From the NCBI RefSeq assembly GCF_008831285.2, contig NC_045140.1, forward strand, positions 17,482,370-17,546,369: DNA of 64,000 nucleotides, written 5' to 3'. Position 1 is the stretch's first letter. Each line of letters starts with the position of its first letter. This stretch comes from Nymphaea colorata. Taxonomy: Eukaryota; Streptophyta; Magnoliopsida; Nymphaeales; Nymphaeaceae. A program made the position numbers and the translations under genes. Below the pieces are notes generated by a model, which was not told where the DNA came from, searched no databases, and saw only the letters and a list, made by a program, of their open reading frames with translations. Shown in pieces: positions 49,161 to 60,800 of the stretch.

Positions 49161-49560
49161 AAACTGTTTTTAGTCTTCACTTTTTACAAATCATGAATAT
49201 GAAGTGAAGTGGTCAAGGAGCACAATAATCATATTATTGAAATCAAAAGAGAAACTTCAAGGTGTAAAATTTTTTCAGGTAACGGATATTTGTAATAGCT
49301 AGTTTGTGCTTATAGCCTTACGCAGTTCATGCAGATGAAATTAATTGATTCATATACAAACTGTTTTTATCCTCAGTTTTTACAAATAATGAATATGAAT
49401 TCAGATGGTCAAGGAGAATGGGAAGCATGTTATTGAAAGATCAAAGGAGAAACGATTAAAATTTGTCAGGTAACAGATATACATTCTTATGGAGGCATGT
49501 AATAGCTAGTTTGTGCTTATACCACAGTTTCATGCAGATGAAATTAATTATTCATATAAA
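49161..49560. repeat. Degenerate tandem duplication, unit about 200 bp
   Basis: Unit 1 (49161-49357) and unit 2 (49358-49560) both start AAACTGTTTTTA. Both also contain AATGAATATGAA-type words (ATGAATATGAA in unit 1), GGTCAAGGAG, GTAATAGCTAGTTTGTGC and TGCAGATGAAATTAATT in the same order. They differ by scattered substitutions and small gaps, indicating an old duplication. Confidence 0.8.
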
Positions 49561-50559
49561 ATGGACAATGAAGTGTAGGAAAACAAGGATTATGTTTCCT
49601 TCTGCAGTATCAGCAGAGGCTTCTGTAATTTGGTCACCCTTGTGCAGTATCAGGAGAGAGTCTAAGATATAATCTATACATCTTTCAACCGAACAATTTC
49701 AATCTTTACGAAATATCAAAGATCTGAAATATGGAGATCTATGAAATCAAAATCTCAGGTTACCTAAAATATTAGATCCAGGCAAGCAAAATTAACCCTC
49801 CCGAGTTACTAATAGGAAGAGAGTTTTCTTTCTTGGCTGGTACCAACATCTTTTACCTATAATCTAAGAAGACCGCTTCTTAAAATTTTCTGCTAAAGAA
49901 CACATTCGTCGTTAAAACTATCAAATAAACACTCATGAGCAAACACATGCTGGTTGTTCTTGTTACTGACGCCAATAGGCCGATCATTTTTCAACAAATA
50001 TGTGGCCAATTATCACTTATTCCTGTAGTGAAAGGCCTGGAAAAAACTTGGGTACTAATTAAAGAAACCAAAACTGTAACTGTAATTTCCCCCCATGCTT
50101 TACTAATCAGAATTGTACGTTTCTTTGCTCTTGTTGAATTTACTACCAAAAAATAATGTTGAAAAAAGTTCACGGCTTCAAACCAGTGTTCTGATCATAA
50201 TTAGCCTGAAAATGGGCTGATCTGAACTGAATTAATTGGCCGATTCAGGAGTACCACACGACAGCTCTAAACTATTTTTTGATATATCTTATCTTTCATA
50301 TTTAATTATTTTACATATTTTTCATTTTTTTAATGAAATAATGTTTTTTCCAGTACCTGAATTAGTATATCGGCCCCAAACCAGCAGCGCCGCCGATTCG
50401 GTTCACAAACGGAATTTTGCAACACTGCTTCAAGCCTTTGTTTTTATGTAGGACTATTATTAAAAAAATCATAGAGTCGGCTTTTTGTGTTTTTTTGGGC
50501 AGAAAAATAACCATGCAAACGCACCTACTACTACACATGTACAAATTAAGTCGAGCCAT

Positions 50560-50925
50560 GCACGAGTGGGGCCGGTCCCGGCCATGCAGGACAAGTACCC
50601 GTACGTGAAGTCATCCATGAGGCAGGGGCCGAGCCGAGGGGTGCAAGCATGCACCACGCACACTGCTACTTACGACTTGGCGCTAGGGGGACTTCACTGC
50701 CAGAATCGAGTCGCTTTTGTCTTTGTAATAAATCGCAGCGCAGAGGCTTCGGTCTGCTTTTGAGAGGCCGAGATTCTTGGGGAGCTCCACAGCCAATTTG
50801 AATGCAGCAGCAGCAGCAGCTGGTGTTTGTGCTGCGGCTACGGGCCAGTTGGCGTTAACCAAACGGCATGCATGCAAAAATAAAATAGTATTTTTTTTTG
50901 GGGGGGGGGGGGTGGGGGGAATCAA
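50560..50925. other. GC-richer island with an unrecognised minus-strand frame
   Basis: This stretch is clearly GC-richer than its surroundings. It carries a minus-strand open frame (50683-50925) with ANWPVAAAQTPAAAAAAFKL and KADRSLCAAIYYKDK. The poly-Ala comes from a GCA repeat at about 50804-50820. The composition suggests an old exon or pseudogene fragment, or a decayed element. No family is recognised. Confidence 0.15.
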
Positions 50926-52557
50926 ATTTCCAAAGAATCCAAAAGGCAGGAATCCACTTTTTCTTCTTTTCCGGTGATTTTTTCTTGTTTTCCGGTGAAC
51001 AGTATTTCATATTACGCAATCATCTCTCAAGCTATCATCTCCCAATGTATCAAAGTTGTTTTTGATATTTTGGGTGGCACTGGTTGTGTTTGAAGTCACC
51101 TCCGTTATGTTTCAACACTTACATATCATCTTCATTTTCCATTTTACAGTAAAAAGAGTTCATATTATATGCCATAGAAGCTCTAAACTAGCTACCTATC
51201 AATCCCTACGTCATCAGTTGTGCCAACTCTCTGAAAATTTACATTTTAAGCAGTTTTAGGCAGCGAACGAACAAAAGGACTAATCCCCCTTCGACGGAAA
51301 GGGAGAAAAAAGAAAAGACGTGCTTGGGAAGAGCACCGGTGTTTAAATTAGTGAGATAAGATAGTTATTTAAACAACTGACTTTTCTTTCTAAACGCCAA
51401 AGGTGGAAAGGTACTGAAAGAACTAAAATTTCTTAAGAGAAGAACAGGCATGCAAAACAGAAAAGGTGATTGGTTTATTACTTGTTTTGGAAAATAAATG
51501 AGTCTTCTTTCCTAAAATTTGCATTACTTTGCACCTTCTTTGAATGACCACTAACTATCTCAAAGCATTTATTTTATGAAATATTTATTCGGGGCTTCAT
51601 ATTATGTGGTAATGATCATATCAATACACACAAGGGCCTGCATTACTTCATATTATTTTCATTTATCCTACATAAAGAAATTTAAAAAATTATATTTTGA
51701 CTTCTGTCAAAATGTTGAACCTATAATTCTTAGCTCCCCTCATAAATACACATTACTCAGTAGGCCTAATCAGGGCAGCCTAAATGTCAATCTGCTTTTG
51801 ATCTCATAGTCGAGCCCCTTTTGCTGAAAAGATAAACCTTCATGAGATGGATTCGAGGTCACAGGTCTCCCGTAAAAATTTCAAGATATAGATTAGAGTT
51901 TCCATTTTTCTTCAAGAAGCTATTGAAAATTGAGTTCTCGTGATGCATCTCCCCAAATATAAATAAACGAAGTGAAAAAAAAAAACTTAAGGAAAAATGC
52001 CATTGGGTGCGTAAGTGCGTGCCTGTGATCTATATATCTATAATATTATATAACGCGCTCGAAAGCCAGCTGACTATTGGACTTCATGCACACACGAGTC
52101 TTCTACCTTCTATACATTTCATGGTTATTTTTTTAGAGCATTTATGAAACTTGAACATCCGGTGAGCCGGCCGTTCATATTCAATTGGACCTACCGCGAG
52201 GAAACACGTAGTCCCCTCCCAGTAAAATTTGGTCCTGAATTTCTTCACCTCGGGAAGACCTTTCAAATCCACCGCAGGGCCTTAGGCAGATGTTCTCATA
52301 ATGCAGGGAGGGAAGATCGACTACATTTACTCGTTCAATTTAATTTCCGCATAAATGCAACAATCATGAAGATAAGGAAGGCAATGCATGCCATGCAAAA
52401 TAATCATAACATCGCCCCGGCTCATTTGCTAGTGCTAATGGTTGGTAGGCAGCTGGTTCTTGATTCAGATCTCATAAAATAAATGGTCTTCAGGAATTTG
52501 AAACGCCGGAAGTAATTAGTCCCACGGCCCAAGATAGTTTCTAAAAACCAGAATATG

Positions 52558-52890
52558 AACATACATGTAAGAGAGAAAGAGAGGGGAAGGTGAGGAGAGG
52601 GAGAGAAATATTAAAATAACAACCATCAACCCATCTGTTAATGTGAAGATACATAATACATATGAAAAAAAGAGAAAGGAGGGGGAGAGGGAGCGGGAGA
52701 GACTGAAGAGCACTATCAGCCCGCAACTCTTAATACAAAGATACATGAGAGAGGGAAAGAGAGAGAGAGGGAGGCGGAGAATACTGGAATATCACCCATC
52801 AACCCAACTCTCAATGTAAAGATACACGAGAGACAGGTGGGGAGGGAAGCGGGGATTAGAATAACACTCATCAACCAACTATTAATGCTA
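52558..52890. repeat. Four-copy minisatellite, unit about 70-92 bp
   Basis: Four consecutive units each start with ATACA(T/C)-type sequence, run through a GAGAGAGGGAG purine tract, and finish with CCATCAACCCA...TTAATG(T)AAAG-type sequence. Approximate unit starts are 52560, 52649, 52740 and 52820. The copies vary in length and have drifted. Translated frames across it are purine/pyrimidine artefacts. Confidence 0.75.
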
Positions 52891-53628
52891 TCAGGAGAGT
52901 AGCAACCACAGAAATCGAAATCGAGTGATTATAAACTCATTCGATAATGTATCCTATCGAACCAGCTACGATATGAAGAGTTGCATGCTCTCTGCTTTGA
53001 TGCTGTTAGTACTATAAAAGTTCAATGCCCTGCAAGGAGGCGAAAGAGAAGCGGAAATCCCATAGAGGAGACGGTGTACTTACTTTGGTTCGTTATAGAG
53101 TAATACCCTTCACTCTTCAGCCAGCGGAGCAATGAGTAAGGAAAAGAAAAAAGGTGGAGCATGCGGATCAATGGCATGGCCATTCTTTTTCTTTTAGTTT
53201 TCTGCTATTTTGTTTCAAAAGGATGCTCAACCAAATAGAAAGCAGAAAGGAAAAAATAAAGGAGTTGCTTGAAAGAGAAGATACGAAGAAAAACGGGAAA
53301 TGGAGACGACGTCGGAGCATTTTCCGGTTTGAGGAGATTAAACGCATTTTGTCTTCTTCTTCTTCGTCTCTTCATCTTCCTGTCTAGCACAACTTTCTCT
53401 CTTTCTGCAGTAAAAGTTGCTATGAATGTATTTATTCTCTCTCTTTCGTGATTTTCTTTATTGTGAGGAGAGATACCATCTTAGTGTCAACGGAGTCGAG
53501 TATTGAGAGAGAGGGAGAAGCGGTGAACGGGTTCAGAAGGCAAATGAGAGGGAGGGTTGTCTGTAAAGAAAGCAGAAAAAAACAGAGGTGCTACGAGAGA
53601 GAAGAAAGGGAAAGAGAAGTTGTACCTC

Positions 53629-53737
53629 GCCAGCCATTGGCGTCGGAGATGGGCCTCTGGTGGCGGTTGTTGCCGGAAGACGACCCTCCTCCTCCGCCAT
53701 GCAGCTGCGACCACGCTCCTCCTCCTCTTCCCTCCAT
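53629..53737 (-). other. Candidate first coding exon of an unknown minus-strand gene
   Basis: An ATG at 53737 opens a Gly/Ser-rich frame of 36 codons (MEGRGGGAWSQL at the start, HQRPISDANGW at the end) that runs to a splice donor after 53629 (GCGAG|GTACAA). A second ATG at 53700 opens another frame (MAEEEGRLPAT) to the same donor. A TATA box and G-box lie at the right distance upstream. No matching second exon could be found in the 1-2 kb to the left, so the gene may be decayed, non-coding or have a long intron. Confidence 0.25.
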
Positions 53738-53770
53738 TCGAACCTTCGGTCGCCTCCTCTCCCTCTCCCT

Positions 53771-53801
53771 CTATTTATAAGTCCCCGATATTTTACACGT
53801 G
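53771..53801 (-). promoter_or_regulatory. TATA box and CACGTG (G-box/ABRE) core promoter
   Basis: On the minus strand TATAAATA (53779-53772) lies 35-70 bp upstream of the two candidate ATGs. The sequence GCCACGTGTA just upstream contains CACGTG at 53796-53801. CACGTGGC-type sites are bound by bZIP factors of the abscisic-acid response. The downstream leader is purine-rich. The order and spacing are those of a plant core promoter. Confidence 0.4.
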
Positions 53802-56800
53802 GCGTAGATGGCGGTGGAAACAAGAAAGGCGCAATTAATTCAAAAACCCGACGCAACGCATGCCTATGACACCACCCTCCCTTTTTAGATATTTTACATT
53901 TATACCCTCCCCCTAAATCTTTGCCTGGAAATATTATTGGCTCATCGCACCGTCGGACTCAAGAGATCGACGGCCGAGATGGAAGGCGGCACTATGCCTC
54001 GCGAGGCAGAGGACTTGACTTTACACGGAGGCCGTTCGATTCTGAAGATCCAACGGTTTTCGCTAGATCGCCTCACCATGGTGCACCTTGGAAAGCGGAC
54101 TCGTTCCCCCGAGGTTGTTTGATTCGAGGACTCATGTTTCGTGGATGAATCAAACATGGGACTTCAAGAACAGGGACTGCATGACTCATGTTGTGTGAAA
54201 CCAACCCCTGTTATTAATCAAGATTCAAATGTTATGTGGCCATACATTTGTTGCTATGGCAAAGTTTATTCATTCACATATTGGTTGTCTTCAACCATTT
54301 GTTTATTTCCATACTTCTGCCCTCAAACCATCATTGATTTGCTTAGTGCATTTCTATCAGGATTCTGACCTTAAATTCATGAATCTTAGGGATCTCACAT
54401 CACCGTGGATCAGCCTCATGTTCTCTGATCTCCATTAAACTTGCATGAAGTTCTTGGCCACATTCCTAATATGATATACAAGTTCATATCTGTTTACAAC
54501 TTCTGTCATGATAATAATATCCTTTTCGAATTTTAACTTATCCGCCTCATGAAAAAGGAAGTCATGCATGGGAAAGCTAAACATGATCTACATCAGATTT
54601 ATCTTCATGCGTAGTAGTTATCCAACACTGAAGTGGCTATGAGAGGAGATGAACCACAGTGGATGGATTGCACTGGGCAACTTGAGCATTTAGCTTTTTC
54701 TATTGTGTGTTGAACAATATCTAACATTGCTCTTCCTGTTCCGAATAATTTTAGACAAAATGAACTACATGATGTTCGTTAACAATGTCAAATAGAAAGA
54801 AGTAGCACCTACAAGAATCAAACTAGACAGCACGACACTCATGCCGACCAGCTATACAGACTTAGAATGGAAGGCGTTTGACACATTCCTTTTAAAAGAT
54901 AGCATGGACAAGGTAATAATTTCTATTGTGCAACCTTTGATGAACAATGCTTCCCATTCTGAAAGGAAAGTTCTTCCAAAAAAAAGAGTTTGTGTCCCAC
55001 CATTCCTTCTCCACTAATTGTGACCCAAACTGCCTACTTCTTTGACGTTCCCTGTGTTAATCCTCTCTCTCATAATACATCCAATCTCACCTTCTCCTCC
55101 CATGCCACCTGCTCAACATTCACCTACTCTTAGCCCTCGTTTACACCCATTCCCTCGTTGGGCCGAGTCAGAAGGATGGGCATATGTTTAGAAACATTTA
55201 TAACTAGAGGGGCACCTATATATATATATATATATAAGTAAATATTCAATTTGCCAATGCAAAAATAAAGCAATGTTAAAGAACTCGTGTGACCAACAGC
55301 CCACACCAATTCTCTCATCTTGTGGTCACAAGATATTAAGAAGGCACTAGATCAGGAACAGAGCCAGAAATTGTTTTGTCGTAGGAGCCAAACTATAGTT
55401 TTAAAAATTTAACAAAGACCAAAATAGAAATTTTTAAATTTTTTATATACGTTAAACTAAAAACGTTTGAAATTTACATTTGTTTTTTTCAATTTTGAAA
55501 ATCCGTGAACATTCTACGACATGCTTTGCGACATGTTTGTTTCCGTTTTTTCGGCTGACCTGTTTTGAATGTTTTTTTAATAAAAAACATTTTTTTATGG
55601 TACTAACAAAAACGTTAAAAGGGAAAAGAATAAATCTTGTGCTGTAACTCCTCAATCTATTACAGAGATTCTGCCTGCTCTAGAGCCCGACAGTTTTGGC
55701 TCGGTACATCTTGTAAGACAAATATAAATAATGGAGATTTTGGATACAATATTTTTTTATCTTTGAACAGCATTAAAACCTTGTTCTTCTTCTCCTTCCC
55801 TAACACCTTTGAACATAGTTTGGCATTAGGTGGATATCATTGGCTTTATGGTGATGGAGTGTTTGATAGCAGAAAATGTTTCAACAGCTGAAACAAGTAG
55901 GTCGCCCGAGAAGTAAAAGTTCTCAGAAAAGAAATTGAAGTTCACAACCCCGAGAAAAAAATTTGGCGATTTAAAAGTTTTGCCCGGTAGAATTTTTGCG
56001 CCCAGTTAAATAAAGCACACTCGAAAATTCACCTGGCTACCAAACGCCTCTTATTAATCTCTTTCGACTTTCTTCACCTGAACGATCGATCTGGATTGCG
56101 AAGCCTCACTCAATTGGGTTCAGTGCAATGTTCTCATCTACAATTTCATTCTTGTAGGTTGATTACACACACAAAATTATAAGGGTTCATCTCCAATTTG
56201 ATGAAAAATGCTTAATTTAAACTTAACCATGAGAAAACATTTTTTCTCAAGATAAAAAATGGAAAGAAAAAGGCCTGTATGTGAAGAATAGCTTATTAAG
56301 ACCCGAAATCTCATCATGCAGAAAAACTATTTCCACCACAACTTTCCTTGTGTGTGTGTGTTTTTTTTTTTTTCAACATGGATTTTTGGATCAAATTGGA
56401 TGAACAAAAGATCCAGCGGATTCATGGAACTTGAGTTGGAACCCGGTCGTTTTTCAATCGCTAGAAATATTAATACTATTCAAATGGCCAAATAAAAACA
56501 ACAAAAAAACTGTAAAATATAAAATCAACAAAAATGACATACGACAATAGAACCGGCGTTTGACCGATTCAAAATTGTGTCCCTATCAATTCAACTTCTT
56601 CTATGGAAAAGATCATGCATATTAAAACACTGAGAAATTCACTTTCTAAACCAGGAGGACGAATGAAGGTGTTAAATGCTTCAACCTTACAGAAACTACA
56701 GGGTAGCCTTATTCCATTCCAAACAGGGTAAAAAAAGAAAAAGAGATTGGCAAGCTGTGGGGGAAGAAGAAAGAGAGAGGCGAAGAGATAGGGGAGAGAT

Positions 56801-57870
56801 TATATATACTCACATGAATGTACATCATTTAACATATGTAGTTTTAACTTTTAAGTGTTCTCCCAAAGTCTACTCACATGAATGAAAAATGTTTATAAAT
56901 TGAAAAGAACAGGAGACATTTTGATATACTACTGAAGAAAATTTAAAAATGGAAATGTGACGCATAAAACACCGATACTGTTAATTAAATCCTCATAAAA
57001 TGTAATCTAACGCATCAGATTCTCATTTTTAAAATTTGTTTGCTTCTTAATAGTCCCACCTATCCACACGTGCAGTTGGATCTGGGGAAAGCGACCTAAA
57101 AAGTAAAACAGTTTGAGAAGCTGAACAACCATTTGAAGACAAACCCGAAGAACTATATTTTCTGGGTAAAACAGGCGCGATATTACAAGTAGGACTGGTG
57201 AACATGAGACGAGCTACTTGCTGGTCAAGGTACATCAAACAGGGCCGGCGAGCAGAAAATAAAAACAAGAGTTTAGATGGATTTTTCCAGTAAACAACCA
57301 TCAACAGCCAAAGAAAGCATAAATCATTTATGGGACAACTGGTTCGGTTTTAATTCCACAAAAGAGCTTCATTGTACTGAGTTTGTTCTTACAGGTTCTA
57401 TATTTTCCTGACTAATGGCAAATGAGCCATACGTTTAATGCCCAGCCGGAATAAAACAAATGGGTCAATATCATATATAGATCTCTATTGCCTTTTCCGT
57501 GTGGGTAGGACTGAACACTTCTCAATTTGAAAGCTTATGGAAAGCCGCACGATTTACGTTTTTCAAAGTGATAAAGCTTAAGTATATGTTTTTATTTGGC
57601 ATTTTTAGAACCACTTTGAAGACATAGATAACGTACCATTGAACATCGAAATGTATGTGTACACAGACATGACAGCATATGAACAAAATTTTTCTATTTT
57701 CATTGAATTTCCTATTCATTTCCATTTACAGATGAATCAGATAGGCAACGCCCAGACTGAGACATGCTGGTGATCTACATAATTTAGAAGGCACAATGCT
57801 ATACACTGTGACAATTGATGCCTCATTGCCATTTATAATATTATAAAAAATGATACAAAAAATGCAAAGC
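53802..57870. other. Spacer; possible decayed repeats, no gene supported
   Basis: A GC-richer stretch at 53940-54130 is followed by AT-rich DNA whose frames are broken by stops. A TA microsatellite lies at about 55208-55227 and a GT-then-T tract near 56351-56375. A minus-strand frame at 57047-57304 (85 codons, containing YLDQQVARLMFTSPTCN) has a natural-looking composition but no recognisable family. It lies about 0.6 kb beyond the ABC1K stop. Confidence 0.35.
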
Positions 57871-60800
57871 CTATATCATCTTCTCAAACTTGTCCAACTT
57901 TTGCACTCTTTGCATGGAGTAAGCAAACAACGTCATGAAGATGCCTGTATGACCAGAACCAGCAAAGCAGAAGTCAGGAAGCAACTCACATCAGAAAGTG
58001 CATTTACTACAAACTAACAGGGAGAAACTGAAGGTTGAGTGGATATTCAACAAAGAGTAGTGGCCTTCTTCCAATTCTATAAGACGTCCTCAAGAGACGA
58101 GAGAACTGGACTCAGGTACTAGTTGGATTTTGGCTTTAATTATCTGTCATCCATACCTAATTGGTGGAGGGCTTTGCATCGATGTGTGTTATACGAAAGC
58201 ATCAAACGAGGGAAAGGGGTCACTTACTTGCACCAATAAAGGATCCATTTGCAACTACTTGATTCCCCTGGAGGCTTAGGCTAATTCCAACATTGAGCAG
58301 AGTTCCCCCTAGCACGGTATAAACTGTGGCCATTTGCATTATTGATGCCCTTCGAGCTGCTCTTTCTGCCTGTGTTATTAGTCAATTAACATGATAAATC
58401 AAACTTGATATGGTTTGAAATACCTCATACAAATTAACCTAGCAAGGTAGTAGAGTAAGCTATATTTATTTAATTTCCCTCAATTGATAATCAAACTGAG
58501 GTTTGATAAACATGCTTAACATTAGGGGATTACAGATCGTTTCTGAGCATTAACATGTTATTTCTTTTGCACAAGCAGATAAAAGACGCATATTTACCTA
58601 GTGAACCTCTATATTTTCATCACATGAAAATGCACATACCTCAAGTACACGCACACGAAGTTTAAGATCACCAGATTCAAGTTGTTTGACAAATTCTTCT
58701 ATTCGCTGAACTCTGTAAGGCATGGAGATGGTGGAAGCTCTAGCCTGCACCAAACAGAACCTCTTTTATTAACCAAGTGTCAACTAAAGGGACCTTCTAA
58801 TAAAGTATGTCACAAAGTGAAGAACCAAAATTTTCAGCCAATCCATCATCCATATAAAGAAAAACAAAATCCTGCCAGCTAAAATCAGATTGAAGTTAAC
58901 ACAGAAATGTCGGACAAAGAATGATTAATGATATCATCATAAGCTTGAACTCCCAACTGTAATTTTCCGTCTTCTAGGTAGGCTTCAAACCACTGACATC
59001 CACAATCGTGCTGCACTTGTCTTGCGGCTTTACCCACACAATTGCTCCAAAAGAGGATACCAAGTGTAACACAAAATAACACCAAGTATTGTAGCCAAAA
59101 TTATACATATCCTCAAGCTCCATCTTGTGAATGCTTCAGGGTCCCAGGAAAGTGATATTAGGATTTTCCAACATCAGTTTTCAGCTTAAAACCCAGTTCA
59201 GCTCACTTGACATTTTCAACAAATCTTTTGCTCAGATGCATGAATATAGCTGTTTATTATCTGGAAGCCACAACAATGATTTGTAAAAAAACACCTAAGC
59301 AGTAAGCAGAAGGTTTCCGGGGACAAGATGGAAGCCAAAACATAAATCTATGCAACACAATCAACAGATTAATTAAATCAAGTTTGGCAAAGGAATATTA
59401 GTAATTGGAAATTCAAACAGTAAGAAATACAAAAAGCCAACGACACCCCTTGCATAAACTACTGAAAGCTAAAAGAAGCATCAGAAGCAGAACTTCCGAT
59501 GCTGAAGACACCAGCAGCCACAATTAGTATCACTAACACATAAGAAGAAGCATATTCAAAGGCGTAGAAGAAAGTAGCTTTCCAATCCAAAGATCACGTG
59601 CATGAAGTATGTAGGTGTCCAGACTCTCCTAAGATAAATTAACAGATGTTGAGGCCATTAAACTGGTCAAGAAGAAACAATTACTTACATACGTCTTAGA
59701 ATAAGACTCAGACGTACCAGGAGAGAGGTAAACAATGTGGATTTGGGTCAGATGTCTCTAATGTAAAACTATGGAATCAATTGAGAATCAGGTTGAGTTG
59801 GTGTAAAAAATTGACCTAATAGGATACAATTAAATTTTATATAAAAATCCATTCAGACGCTATACATGCAAGATGTGCAAAGCATGCATTGACTTTTCAA
59901 ATATCAGTTCTTACTGAACTAGATATGGAATGAAAAATCCAATTAAGTGCTTACTTTTCACAATTAGCACTTTCTTGCAAACATGCACTTGCACAGCACG
60001 GTTTAACCATCACGCCTGCAATTTCAATTATGCGCTGCATGATACATTCTTTTTTTTTTCCCCTCGAGATTCAGTTCTCAGTTTGTCCATTCCATTTTAT
60101 GAATTCCAGTGGAAGATATGGATGTGGATTTTAGCTTAGCAGTTAGATTCTGATTCAATTTATGGAATAGTCTACCAGACATTGCATCCAATTGGAACTA
60201 AGAGAATATGTGATTAATCAGATTTGGCATAGCAAACATCTGAACCAAATCCAACCTGCGTAAATCCATATCGACCAGATTTAATAAAAGAAACTTGAAA
60301 ATGAGGTGCACTCACATATTACCAAGGCAAGTTTTGTTGTAGTCAGTAAAAATTTCAAAATAATTACCTCGAGCATGTTTCAATATTTCCATTTTGAAAT
60401 ATTTCAATAGCCCATACACTAAACATGAAATGAACTTATACCAATTAATGTGCAAATAACAACGAGCCTGAAAATGTTATGACTTTATCACGGAATTGCA
60501 ACAACTATAAGGGGTGAAATGTTCTGAGGTGTTGAAAATACAAATAGCTTTCTCCCTTTTCATTGTTTGAGAAGTTCTTTACTTGCTAGCATTTTCGTGA
60601 AAATTACTTGGAAACCATTAATAACCTAAGGTTCTACCTCATCAAGATATACCCAAGAAAGATATTTATGGCTGTGACTGAAACTAAGACACAGTACTAA
60701 GTTTATAGAAGTCATTACATCATCTGCTTGCCTCCGCAGTTCTTGAACAAGGTATGCTCCATTTACCCGCTTTTGTCTAGAGTCTAATAATTCCTGCGTT

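Larger units (their letters stand above)
48568..52557. other. Spacer upstream of NF-YB; no gene supported
   Basis: AT-rich DNA likely containing the NF-YB promoter and possibly a short upstream exon. Frames such as 48852-49196 (plus) are unrecognised. A tandem duplication (49161-49560) and a GC-richer island (50560-50925) are listed separately. A T10-G13 homopolymer junction lies at about 50891-50912. Confidence 0.4.

Noticed and set aside
54400..54900. Suspected decayed Copia-type polyprotein
   Set aside because: Fragments looked retroelement-like, but frames shift and stop often and no zinc-knuckle, integrase or reverse-transcriptase motif could be read.
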